Under the pieces are notes generated by a model that saw only the letters and a program-made list of their open reading frames with translations, was not told where the DNA came from and did no database searches. Below are positions 1 through 6,612 of a stretch of 6,732 bases of DNA, piece after piece. The first letter of the stretch is position 1; each line of letters begins with the position of its first letter. The position numbers and the translations under genes were made by a program. The DNA is from Pseudomonadota bacterium (lineage in GTDB: Bacteria; Pseudomonadota; Gammaproteobacteria; Burkholderiales; Burkholderiaceae_B): NCBI GenBank assembly GCA_021793875.1, contig JAJYRX010000083.1, forward strand, positions 1-6,732. The letters are read 5' to 3'.

Positions 1-2
1 TA

Positions 3-149
3 CTACGTCATTATCCTGTTGGAATGCAAGACATGTTCACTTATGGCCCTATATGGTTGGCCATAATGTTAGTGGCGTGGGAAGGGTTGCTTAGCTTGCG
101 CCGACAAGTGCGCTATGCACGAAGAAAAGAAATTGAAGCAGGAGGTTAA
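3..149 (+). CDS. C-terminal end of a membrane protein, function unknown (5' end outside window)
   Basis: An open frame runs in from the left edge with no stop and ends at TAA 147-149, giving the last 48 residues of a protein. The visible part has one hydrophobic stretch (about residues 14-31 of the fragment, from YGPIW to LLSL) followed by a strongly basic tail (LRRQVRYARRKE), which is the usual sign of a final transmembrane helix with its end in the cytoplasm. I do not recognise the family. A small transporter subunit or another inner-membrane protein would fit equally well. The gene is convergent with the BI-1 gene, whose stop lies 34 nt away, and I see no clear terminator hairpin between them. 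That the frame is coding is likely from its composition and from the position of its stop; the function is open. Confidence 0.6.
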   Translation, partial: LRHYPVGMQDMFTYGPIWLAIMLVAWEGLLSLRRQVRYARRKEIEAGG

Positions 150-183
150 ATTAAAACCACCCGCTTCATAGAGTATGTTGTGA

Positions 184-888
184 TTAATCGCGTCCGCCAA
201 ATATGCCAAGTAGCATTAACAGGTTTACAAATATGTTGTAAACGTCAAGGTATACAGCGAGTGTGGCTGATATATAGTTGGTTTCGCCACCATTTACAAC
301 GCGCTGCAAGTCTATTAGCAATAGCGCAGAGAATATGGCTATAGCCATTACTGACACTGTAAGCATTAAGGCGGGCAGTTGCAGAAATATATTAGCCAGT
401 GAAGCAACAATTAGTATTACTACCCCGGTAATGAGAAATTTCTGCATGTGACTGAAGTCACGTTTTGTGCTGCTAGCAATACTAGCCATGGTTGCGAACA
501 CTGCGCCAGTACCACCGAAAGCTAGCATAATAAGCTGACTACCGTTTGAAAATCCAAGTACGAAGCCTAGCATGCGTGACAGCATTAACCCCATGAAGAA
601 TGTGAATGCCATGAGGAAAGCTATACCTGCTGAGCTATTCTTGTTGCGTTCTACCATAAACATAAGGCCGAATGCACCAATAAGGAATAGCATTGCGCTA
701 GCGCCAGGACTGGCAGCCATAGCACGGTTGACACCAGTGCTTAAACCAACCAAGGCACCAATTACCGTTGGTACAAGTGATAATGCAAGCAACCAATAGG
801 TGTTTCGCAATACTTTATTGCGAGCAACTTGCTGCGATGTTGTCTGTATGCCACCTGTATTGAGGCTTTGCGGGCGAAAATCGCTCAT
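184..888 (-). CDS. Bax inhibitor-1/YccA family membrane protein
   Basis: A 234-residue, very hydrophobic protein of the BI-1/YccA (UPF0005, TMBIM-like) family. It has a soluble N-terminus of about 28 residues and then about seven membrane helices, beginning near residue 30 (NTYWLLALSLVP). The C-terminal part carries the family signature: LLIDLQRVVNGGETNYI around 191-206 and VYLDVYNIFVNLLMLLG around 212-228. D193 and D215 probably match the pair of acidic residues that form the pH-sensing di-aspartyl site in Bacillus YetJ (inference by position). Related bacterial proteins conduct calcium (YetJ) or bind and inhibit the FtsH protease (E. coli YccA). Which of these applies here cannot be told. 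Start: ATG at 888 has AAGGG (900-896) 7 nt upstream. It lies 77 nt downstream of holC on the same strand, so it may be the last gene of a pepA-holC operon or have its own promoter. Confidence 0.9.
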   Translation of the reverse strand: MSDFRPQSLNTGGIQTTSQQVARNKVLRNTYWLLALSLVPTVIGALVGLSTGVNRAMAASPGASAMLFLIGAFGLMFMVERNKNSSAGIAFLMAFTFFMGLMLSRMLGFVLGFSNGSQLIMLAFGGTGAVFATMASIASSTKRDFSHMQKFLITGVVILIVASLANIFLQLPALMLTVSVMAIAIFSALLLIDLQRVVNGGETNYISATLAVYLDVYNIFVNLLMLLGIFGGRD

Positions 889-927
889 GTGAAAACCCTT
901 TTAGAATTTTAATTAGAATAACTAATA

Positions 928-956
928 AGATTACCCTAGCAAGATGATGTGTGCAA
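928..956 (-). promoter_or_regulatory. Possible sigma-70 promoter for the BI-1 family gene
   Basis: On the minus strand, TTGCAC (956-951) and TAATCT (933-928) are 17 nt apart, upstream of the BI-1 start at 888. The spacing is ideal, but each hexamer matches the consensus at only three of six positions, so this is a weak call. If real, it would let the BI-1 gene be expressed apart from holC. Confidence 0.25.
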
Positions 957-965
957 CATGTTTAC

Positions 966-1406
966 TTAACCGAGCTGCAGGTTGTGAGCATGTACATTAT
1001 GTCCGGCTTCTCGGTACTGTTGCCAACGCCTTCTTGCTGCTTGTTTATCTTCTTCTATGTTAGATACGATTTCTAATATAAGTTCAAAACTTTTGTATCC
1101 TGGTGGGCACTCAATATCCAAATTGAGTAGCCACACTTTTTCAGGTGAAAATACCTTTATAAGACGCTCGGGTTCTTTGTCCGTAAGAATTATGGGGGCA
1201 TGTTCAGCTAAGTTGTGGCTGCAAAGAGCATGGGGTATTAGCGAGGTTTTGTCTGCCTCCCAAAGCATATGGTCAAACTTGCTAAGACGTCTCATGTCTT
1301 TAGTGTAAACAATAGTTTTTCGCCCCCTTAAAAACTGCCTGCGTGCGACTTCGCAGGCAGCGCGAAAACGGTCTTCTACACCGAATGCGAAGTCTATACG
1401 AGACAT
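966..1406 (-). CDS. holC: DNA polymerase III subunit chi
   Basis: A 146-residue protein, close to the 147 residues of E. coli HolC. Chi binds psi (HolD) in the clamp-loader complex and contacts the C-terminal tail of single-strand binding protein, linking the replicase to SSB-coated DNA. The sequence has the expected order: an N-terminal strand (MSRIDFAFG), a helix with basic residues (ACEVARRQFLRGRKTIVYT, about 17-35), the FDHMLW segment, the SLIPHALC segment, and WLLNLDIECPPGYKSFE in the second half, ending in an Arg-rich helix (RRRWQQYREAGHNVHAHNL). The wording is betaproteobacterial. Start: ATG at 1406 is preceded by AAGGG (1420-1416), 9 nt upstream and inside the end of pepA. Only 5 nt separate the two genes, so translation is probably coupled. 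The pepA-holC pairing is conserved in E. coli as well, which supports the call. Confidence 0.93.
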   Translation of the reverse strand: MSRIDFAFGVEDRFRAACEVARRQFLRGRKTIVYTKDMRRLSKFDHMLWEADKTSLIPHALCSHNLAEHAPIILTDKEPERLIKVFSPEKVWLLNLDIECPPGYKSFELILEIVSNIEEDKQAARRRWQQYREAGHNVHAHNLQLG

Positions 1407-1411
1407 TGTAT

Positions 1412-2917
1412 TTAACCCTTACTGGACTGGTTTATAAGGTATTGCACCAACATTGGCACTGGACGACCAGTTGCTCCTTTATTAGAGCCGCTATCCCAGG
1501 CTGTACCGGCAATATCTAGATGTGCCCATGGGTAAGCTTTGGTAAAGCGGGATAGGAAGCATGCGGCAGTTACGGCGCCAGCAGCGGGGCCACCTATGTT
1601 GGCTATGTCGGCGAAGCGTGAGTCTAGCTGTTTCTGATATTCATCATCTAGAGGCATATGCCAGGATGCGTCATTAGCCTGCTTACTGGCTTTTAGTAAT
1701 TGTTCGGCAAGAACTTCGTTATTGGAAAACAAACCAGTGTTAACGTGGCCAAGAGCAACTACACAAGCACCTGTAAGCGTTGCAATATCAATAACCGCTT
1801 CGGGCTTGAAGCGTTCGGCGTAAGTTAGTGCGTCACAAAGTACTAATCTGCCCTCCGCGTCTGTGTTAAGGATTTCTATGGTTTGGCCAGACATGCTAGT
1901 TACGACGTCACCAGGCTTGTTCGCGCGACCTCCTGGCATGTTTTCGCATGAAGCGATAATACCTATTACCTCACGATCCAAATTAAGTTCTGCAACCGCA
2001 CGCAGTGTGCCGAGTACTGTGGCTGCACCACACATGTCGTATTTCATTTCATCCATGCCTTTGGCTGGCTTTATGGATATACCACCTGAGTCAAATGTGA
2101 GCCCTTTCCCTACAAGAACTAGGGGTGCGTTTTTATCAGATTTGCTGGAAGACTTGGGCTTATGCTTCAGTACTATAAAGGCAGGTGGCTCTTGTGACCC
2201 CGCTGATACTGAAAGAAATGAACCCATTCCTAGCGACTCAATTTGTTTTTGGCCCAGGACTTCTGCTTTTAATGTTGGAAACTCACGGGCTAGCTCTTTA
2301 GCCGTGTTGCCAAGGTATGTTGGAGTACAGATATTTCCGGGTAGGTCGCCTAAAAGTTTGGTAAGAGCCATGCCAGATGCTATTGCCTTTCCTTGGCTTA
2401 GGCCAGCTTTGGCGTCGGCAGATTGACCTCTTGCTACCCAAACTGTAGCTTTTTTAAGAGTTGGCTCAGACCCGTTTTTATTGCTTAATGTATGGGTGTA
2501 TTTGTATGTGGCATTTCCGGTTGCAATGGCAAATGCTCGTGCACGACTTATTAAGGTTGTGTCAGTGCATTCGTTGGCAGCCAGAGTGCTCACTGCATCT
2601 TTGACATTAGCGCTTACACAATATTTTGCAAAAACACTTTCTGCCTGCTGGTGCGTAATGGCTTTATAATTTTCCTGTTTGCCTAGACCAATAAGCACTA
2701 CTCGTTTAGCATTAACCCCTTTTAAGTTTCTTAGAACTACATGGCTGCCGGCTTTGGCCTTAAATTCGTCTTTTAAAATATCTTTAATTGCGCCGTCGCT
2801 AGCCTGATTGATAATATCTGCTGCATTAGTGAGCATACCGTCTTCGAAAACACCTATTCCTAATGCGGCAGTTTTAGTTTGATGCAACGAGGCAGTGGTT
2901 AATGTGCTAAATTCCAT
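1412..2917 (-). CDS. pepA: Leucyl aminopeptidase (M17 family, cytosol aminopeptidase)
   Basis: A 501-residue protein, matching the family length (E. coli PepA 503). It removes N-terminal residues, preferably Leu, from peptides in the cytoplasm. It is a homohexamer with two metal ions per active site. The N-terminal domain (about 1-170) is variable. The catalytic domain follows and is complete. The metal ligands are seen as K271 and D276 in GKGLTFDSGG, D294 in MKYDMCGAA, and D353 and E355 in the NTDAEGRL signature. The catalytic K283 and R357 are present too, each one position from the E. coli residue. The start at 2917 has AGGA 7 nt upstream on the minus strand. It is first in the pepA-holC pair and divergent from lptF. 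E. coli PepA also acts as a DNA-binding factor in pyrimidine regulation and plasmid dimer resolution; nothing here shows whether this one does. Confidence 0.97.
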   Translation of the reverse strand: MEFSTLTTASLHQTKTAALGIGVFEDGMLTNAADIINQASDGAIKDILKDEFKAKAGSHVVLRNLKGVNAKRVVLIGLGKQENYKAITHQQAESVFAKYCVSANVKDAVSTLAANECTDTTLISRARAFAIATGNATYKYTHTLSNKNGSEPTLKKATVWVARGQSADAKAGLSQGKAIASGMALTKLLGDLPGNICTPTYLGNTAKELAREFPTLKAEVLGQKQIESLGMGSFLSVSAGSQEPPAFIVLKHKPKSSSKSDKNAPLVLVGKGLTFDSGGISIKPAKGMDEMKYDMCGAATVLGTLRAVAELNLDREVIGIIASCENMPGGRANKPGDVVTSMSGQTIEILNTDAEGRLVLCDALTYAERFKPEAVIDIATLTGACVVALGHVNTGLFSNNEVLAEQLLKASKQANDASWHMPLDDEYQKQLDSRFADIANIGGPAAGAVTAACFLSRFTKAYPWAHLDIAGTAWDSGSNKGATGRPVPMLVQYLINQSSKG

Positions 2918-2965
2918 TCGTTTATCCTGTAAATTATACCGTTATCAAGATGCGGTTCTGTTCGC
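2918..2965. promoter_or_regulatory. Divergent pepA/lptF intergenic region
   Basis: Only 48 nt separate the two start codons, so promoter elements for each gene must overlap or extend into the other gene. The minus-strand AGGA ribosome site for pepA is visible, 7 nt from its start. On the lptF side I see no good Shine-Dalgarno sequence before ATG 2966. No convincing -35/-10 pair could be assigned for either gene. The divergent arrangement itself is conserved in E. coli. Confidence 0.5.
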
Positions 2966-4105
2966 ATGAAATTATTCAAACGAGCTGTTATAACTGAAAT
3001 TACCAGCCATGGTGGAGTTGTATTATCCACTTTGCTGGTGGTTTGGCTAAGCGTATTGCTTGTTCGCCTGCTTGGTGAAGCCGCAAGTGGCAATATTGGT
3101 GCCGATGTGGTTCTTGGTTTGGCTACATTCTCAAGCATTACAGCTTTACCAGTTATTTTATCCGTATCTTTATTTATTGCAGTACTTACTACTGTAACCC
3201 GTAGTTTCAGAGAATCTGAAATGGTGGTTTGGTTTGCAAGCGGGCTATCACTTCGTGACTGGATTGCTCCTGTGTTGCGTTGTGCCATACCTGTGTCAAT
3301 AGTTATCGCCATACTTACTTTATACTCATCACCTTGGGCCTATAGGCAAATTGCAGAATATAGGCAGCGTTATGAACAACGCTCCGATATTTCGAAAATT
3401 ACGGCGGGTCAGTTTATTGAGACAGAACGTGGTGCTCGTGTGTTCTTTGCTGAACAGGCCGATAACGACGATGATGAAATGGGTAGGGTAATAGCACGTG
3501 TAATTGACCCTGAGTGGCTAATAGTAGTTACTGCAAATAGTGCAAACATGGAGTATGAAGATAACGGTGATCAATTTCTAGTTCTAAGCGAGGGGTTCAG
3601 ATACGACTTTAAACCTAACTCGCCCGATATGCGCTTGTTTGAGTTTGAACGCTACGGATTAAGAATGGAACGTAGGGGAAGTAGCGCCTCTACCGAGGAA
3701 ATGGTTAGGGAACATGCAGAAAGTCAAATTAAGGCAAGACCCACCGCTGCCTTATTTACAGATGACACCAGTAAGTCATGGTCTCAGGTCATGTGGCGTT
3801 TTGCATTACCCATAGCTGCGCTTAATTTGGCCTTGTTAGCAATACCATTGGGGGCAAGCAACCCTAGGCTTGGTCGTTCTGGCGATATTCTTATAGCTGG
3901 CTTGGTGGGTATGCTTTACATGAACCTTATTAATTTGTCGCGCGGTTGGATTAGTAATGAACAGTTGTCATTTGGTGTTGGTGTATGGTTGGTACACGCA
4001 GTATTCGCGTTATTCATGGTTTTTATGATGTGGCATAAGCTAAGGGTAAGAGCCCCGTCTAATAAGCCTCATAACAGCAAGTCTCGGCCTGAATCTTTAA
4101 GGTAA
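2966..4105 (+). CDS. lptF: LPS export ABC transporter permease LptF (YjgP/YjgQ family)
   Basis: A 379-residue inner-membrane protein. LptF and LptG form the membrane part of LptB2FG, which pulls lipopolysaccharide out of the inner membrane and passes it to LptC and the periplasmic LptA bridge. The fold is visible: three N-terminal helices (about 16-36, 48-77, 100-120), a large periplasmic beta-jellyroll domain (about 125-270), and three C-terminal helices (about 276-295, 306-326, 336-356). Between the second and third helices lies RESEMVVWFASGLSL, the cytoplasmic coupling segment that contacts the LptB ATPase. Position next to pepA favours LptF over LptG. ATG 2966 is the only sensible start: the frame upstream has a stop at 2930 and no other start codon, but there is no clear ribosome site. 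The basic tail after residue 356 ends antisense to the LysR gene, a 37-nt overlap. The usual partner lptG is not downstream. Confidence 0.95.
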   Translation: MKLFKRAVITEITSHGGVVLSTLLVVWLSVLLVRLLGEAASGNIGADVVLGLATFSSITALPVILSVSLFIAVLTTVTRSFRESEMVVWFASGLSLRDWIAPVLRCAIPVSIVIAILTLYSSPWAYRQIAEYRQRYEQRSDISKITAGQFIETERGARVFFAEQADNDDDEMGRVIARVIDPEWLIVVTANSANMEYEDNGDQFLVLSEGFRYDFKPNSPDMRLFEFERYGLRMERRGSSASTEEMVREHAESQIKARPTAALFTDDTSKSWSQVMWRFALPIAALNLALLAIPLGASNPRLGRSGDILIAGLVGMLYMNLINLSRGWISNEQLSFGVGVWLVHAVFALFMVFMMWHKLRVRAPSNKPHNSKSRPESLR

Positions 4106-4947
4106 TTCCAAAGAGTCATTACTCTAGCTGATTGTCTTAAATCTTCATGGCAATACATCCAGAAACTGCGCCTTATATTCACCTCTTCATGCAATACAGG
4201 TAAAAGGCGTAACTCTGAGCCTGCCATAAATGTTGGCAAAATAGCCATGGCATGTCCTTGCAATGCAGCATGAAATTGAGCTATTACGCTAGTGCTTTTA
4301 AATATTATATTGTCCGTGGGGACAAGGTTGTCCATATAGCGTAGACGGTCGCTAAATAGTAGCTCCTCTACGTAACCAATAAACTTATGTTTCTTTAAGC
4401 AGGCCAGGCTTGTTATGGGTTCATGCTCCTGCAAGTACTGTCTTGTAGCGTAAAGTCGTAGTGAGTAGTCTGTTAACCTTGTGCACAGGTAAGGTCCACG
4501 CTGTGGTCGTTCAAGTGCAATAGCAATATCAGCCTCACGCTTAGATAAGCTTATAAAACGTGGTACGGGCATAATGTCTAAGCTGATACTAGGGTACTTT
4601 TTCTGAAAATCTGTCATTAAGGGGGTAAGAATATAGCTGCCAAACCCCTCGGTGCAACCAACCCTTAAATGGCCTTTTAAGCTTTGTGCTTCTCCCGATA
4701 TACGCTCTCTGGCGGTGGTTATGGTGCTTTCAATTTGCTCGGCATAATTAAAGAATTGTTCGCCATCTTCGGTTAAGGTGAAACCATCCACTCTAGACTT
4801 ATTAAATAGCAAAAAGCCCAGAGATTGCTCAAGCGCATGTATGCGTCTTGATACCGTGCTGTGACGTACTCCTAAATGGCTGGCTGCAACGCTAACTCTT
4901 TGCGTACGCGCAACCTCTATAAAATATTTAATGTCATCCCAGTTCAT
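4069..4947 (-). CDS. LysR-family transcriptional regulator, probable regulator of mmsA
   Basis: A 292-residue protein of typical LysR length and layout. The N-terminal winged helix-turn-helix lies at about 1-60, with the HTH at about 18-37 (AASHLGVRHSTVSRRIHALE), then a linker helix, and a substrate-binding domain from about residue 90 (LKGHLRVGCTEGFG) to about 285. The protein senses a small-molecule effector in that domain and binds DNA as a dimer or tetramer. It is divergent from mmsA across 126 nt, the classical arrangement in which a LysR protein controls its neighbour and itself; so control of mmsA, with a valine- or malonate-semialdehyde-related effector, is a reasonable inference but not shown. 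Start ATG at 4947 lacks a strong ribosome site. Its final codons overlap the end of lptF tail to tail (4069-4105), with no terminator hairpin between the two. Confidence 0.9.
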   Translation of the reverse strand: MNWDDIKYFIEVARTQRVSVAASHLGVRHSTVSRRIHALEQSLGFLLFNKSRVDGFTLTEDGEQFFNYAEQIESTITTARERISGEAQSLKGHLRVGCTEGFGSYILTPLMTDFQKKYPSISLDIMPVPRFISLSKREADIAIALERPQRGPYLCTRLTDYSLRLYATRQYLQEHEPITSLACLKKHKFIGYVEELLFSDRLRYMDNLVPTDNIIFKSTSVIAQFHAALQGHAMAILPTFMAGSELRLLPVLHEEVNIRRSFWMYCHEDLRQSARVMTLWNYLKDSGRDLLL

Positions 4948-4998
4948 AATGCTTAGTATTTAATTTCATTGTGCAAAATTTAGCATTAAATGTGCATA

Positions 4999-5010
4999 AA
5001 TACATGTATT
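4999..5010. repeat. 12-bp perfect palindrome AATACATGTATT
   Basis: The sequence reads the same on both strands and lies in the middle of the LysR/mmsA intergenic region. It is a candidate protein-binding site. No function is shown, and it is also partly explained by AT-rich composition. Confidence 0.4.
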
Positions 5011-5022
5011 AAATTCTTTTTT

Positions 5023-5059
5023 TGGCATTAAACTAGGATCATAAATCTTATTAATGCCA
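5023..5059. repeat. 9-bp inverted repeat upstream of mmsA
   Basis: TGGCATTAA (5023-5031) and TTAATGCCA (5051-5059) are perfect reverse complements separated by 19 nt, so the arm centres are 28 bp apart. The right arm ends 4 nt before the mmsA ribosome site. It could be an operator for the divergent LysR protein, or a stem in the mmsA leader RNA if transcription starts upstream of 5023. Confidence 0.55.
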
Positions 5060-5063
5060 CTAC

Positions 5064-5069
5064 AGGAGG
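5064..5069 (+). promoter_or_regulatory. Ribosome binding site of mmsA
   Basis: A full-consensus AGGAGG lies 4 nt before ATG 5074. It is the strongest ribosome site in the window and fixes the mmsA start. Its strength suggests high translation when the gene is on. Confidence 0.85.
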
Positions 5070-5073
5070 CTTT

Positions 5074-6567
5074 ATGAGCAGTATCCCTCACGTACCGTTA
5101 CTTATAGACGGAAAGCTAGTACAGTCACAGTCCAGTGAATGGCGCGATGTTATTAACCCAGCAACTCAAGAGGTGGTAGCAAAGGTTCCATTCGCTACTC
5201 CAGAAGAAGTAAATGCTGCTATTGAAAGTTCAAAAAGAGCTTACCAAACCTGGCGTAATACCAGTCAGGCAACCAGGCAGCGTGTAATGCTTAAACTTCA
5301 GCAATTAGTGCGCGAGCACACTTCTGAGCTTGCTGAGCTTATTACGCGTGAACACGGCAAAACCCTGCCTGATGCTGAAGGTGAAGTTGGTCGTGGTTTA
5401 GAAGTTATAGAGCATGCCTGTTCCATGACTTCTCTGCAGCTTGGCGAGTACGCCGAGAACGCTGCCACAGGTATAGATGTATATACACTTATACAGCCAT
5501 TGGGCGTTTGTGCTGGAATAACTGCATTTAACTTTCCTATCATGTTACCCAGCTTTATGTTCCCAATAGCTGTAACGGCAGGAAACACCTTTGTTCTGAA
5601 ACCTTCCGAACAAGACCCTACTTCATCTTTGAGGCTTGCCGAGCTTGCCCTTGAGGCCGGGTTGCCCGCAGGCGTTCTTAACGTTGTACATGGCGGACCA
5701 GACGTTGCAAATGCCCTGTGTGAGCATCCTGACATTAAGGCAGTATCATTCATTGGCTCCACTCACGTGGGTACGGAAATTTATAACCGAGCATCTGCTG
5801 CTGGAAAACGTTGTCAATCCATGATGGGAGCTAAAAACCATTGTGTAATACTGCCCGATGCAGATCGCGAGGTGGCTCTTAATCAGCTTGTTGGAGCGGC
5901 GTTTGGTGCGGCGGGTCAGCGTTGCATGGCAACGTCTGTTGCGGTATTTGTTGGAAAGAGCCGTGAATGGCTTCCCGACTTTATAGAGCGTGCAAAAGGC
6001 TTGAAAGTAAACGTGGGTACCGACCGTGAAGCAGATTTAGGCCCACTAGTTTCACCTAATGCACGTAAACGTGTTGAGAGCTTAATCCAGAAAGGTGTAG
6101 ATGAGGGTGCAAACCTTTTACTTGATGGGCGTGGTATTCAGGTGGATGGGTACGAGCAAGGGAACTTTGTTGGCCCAACCGTATTTTCTGGTGTAAATGC
6201 CAACATGACAATATACCGTGAAGAAGTTTTTGGTCCAGTGTTATGTGTGGTTGAAGTTGACACAATTGAAGAGGCCGTAGAGTTTATAAATCAAAACCCC
6301 AACGGTAATGGTGTAGCCTTATTCACTCAAGACGGTGGAGCAGCGCGTTACTTCCAAAACATGATAGACGTGGGTCAAATTGGTATAAATATACCTATTC
6401 CTGTTCCAGTTGCTTGGTTCAGCTTTACGGGTTCAAGAGCTTCAAAGCTTGGAGACCTTGGTCCAAACGGTAAGCAGGCTGTACATTTCTGGACACAAAC
6501 TAAAACTGTTACCGCACGATGGTCTGCTCACTCATCAGGAATTAATACAACCATTTCAATGAAGTAA
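5074..6567 (+). CDS. mmsA: CoA-acylating methylmalonate-semialdehyde dehydrogenase
   Basis: A 497-residue aldehyde dehydrogenase of the MMSDH/IolA type. It converts methylmalonate semialdehyde, CoA and NAD+ to propionyl-CoA, bicarbonate and NADH, and malonate semialdehyde to acetyl-CoA. It acts in valine, beta-alanine, thymine or inositol breakdown in the cytoplasm. Visible features are FNFP with N153, the GSTHVG nucleotide-binding turn (228-233), the catalytic C284 in GQRCMA, and the MMSDH-type C-terminus with SFTGSR (450-455) and TQTKTVTARW. MMGAKNH (250-256) stands where hydrolytic ALDHs have ELGGK, so the deacylating Glu is absent, as expected for a CoA-dependent enzyme. R283 and R107 probably match the two arginines reported for substrate carboxylate binding in the Bacillus enzyme (inference by spacing). 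The gene is alone: a LysR gene is divergent upstream and a terminator follows directly, so it is probably monocistronic. No mmsB or acyl-CoA dehydrogenase gene is in view. Confidence 0.95.
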   Translation: MSSIPHVPLLIDGKLVQSQSSEWRDVINPATQEVVAKVPFATPEEVNAAIESSKRAYQTWRNTSQATRQRVMLKLQQLVREHTSELAELITREHGKTLPDAEGEVGRGLEVIEHACSMTSLQLGEYAENAATGIDVYTLIQPLGVCAGITAFNFPIMLPSFMFPIAVTAGNTFVLKPSEQDPTSSLRLAELALEAGLPAGVLNVVHGGPDVANALCEHPDIKAVSFIGSTHVGTEIYNRASAAGKRCQSMMGAKNHCVILPDADREVALNQLVGAAFGAAGQRCMATSVAVFVGKSREWLPDFIERAKGLKVNVGTDREADLGPLVSPNARKRVESLIQKGVDEGANLLLDGRGIQVDGYEQGNFVGPTVFSGVNANMTIYREEVFGPVLCVVEVDTIEEAVEFINQNPNGNGVALFTQDGGAARYFQNMIDVGQIGINIPIPVPVAWFSFTGSRASKLGDLGPNGKQAVHFWTQTKTVTARWSAHSSGINTTISMK

Positions 6568-6585
6568 TCTGTTTATACATTAATT

Positions 6586-6612
6586 AAGGTCATCTTATGA
6601 TGACCTTTTTTT
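6586..6612 (+). terminator. Rho-independent terminator of mmsA
   Basis: AAGGTCATC (6586-6594) pairs perfectly with GATGACCTT (6599-6607) around a TTAT loop, and the T run continues to 6612 (seven T in a row from 6606). It lies 18 nt after the mmsA stop. The other strand lacks a matching T run, so it works in one direction only. Confidence 0.93.

Larger units (their letters stand above)
4948..5073. promoter_or_regulatory. Divergent LysR/mmsA control region with repeated ATTAA motifs
   Basis: This AT-rich 126-nt gap must hold the promoters of both genes. It carries a repeated core: TTTAAT at 4959-4964 (reverse orientation), ATTAAA at 4985-4990, 5008-5013 and 5027-5032, and TTAAT at 5051-5055 (reverse). 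Two copies are longer and nearly identical, TAGCATTAAA (4981-4990) and TGGCATTAAA (5023-5032), exactly 42 nt apart, about four helical turns. TGTGCA also occurs twice (4970-4975 and 4991-4996). Such phased, partly symmetrical sites suit LysR binding. The AT richness makes some copies likely by chance, and I could not fix -35/-10 boxes with confidence. TTGGCA at 5022-5027 is one possible -35 for mmsA. Confidence 0.5.

Noticed and set aside
3..149. The partial left-edge gene as a TRAP transporter small permease or another named transporter.
   Set aside because: A single C-terminal helix with a basic tail fits many membrane protein families; 48 residues without a known motif do not justify a name.
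901..919. TTAGAAT repeated with a 12-nt period (901-907 and 913-919) upstream of the BI-1 gene.
   Set aside because: Two short AT-rich copies are easily expected by chance, and no further copies or symmetry support an operator.
1863..2426. A 187-codon open frame on the plus strand.
   Set aside because: It lies wholly antisense to the well-supported catalytic domain of pepA, resembles no family I know, and has no ribosome site; it is a shadow frame.
2899..3312. A 137-codon minus-strand frame covering the pepA/lptF gap.
   Set aside because: It is antisense to the first helices of lptF and overlaps the start of pepA. Its low-complexity Thr/Asn/Ser composition does not look like a protein.
5298..5762. 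A 154-codon open frame on the minus strand.
   Set aside because: It is antisense to the conserved part of mmsA. Its Ser/Ala/Pro/Cys-rich composition is typical of a frame opposite a real gene.
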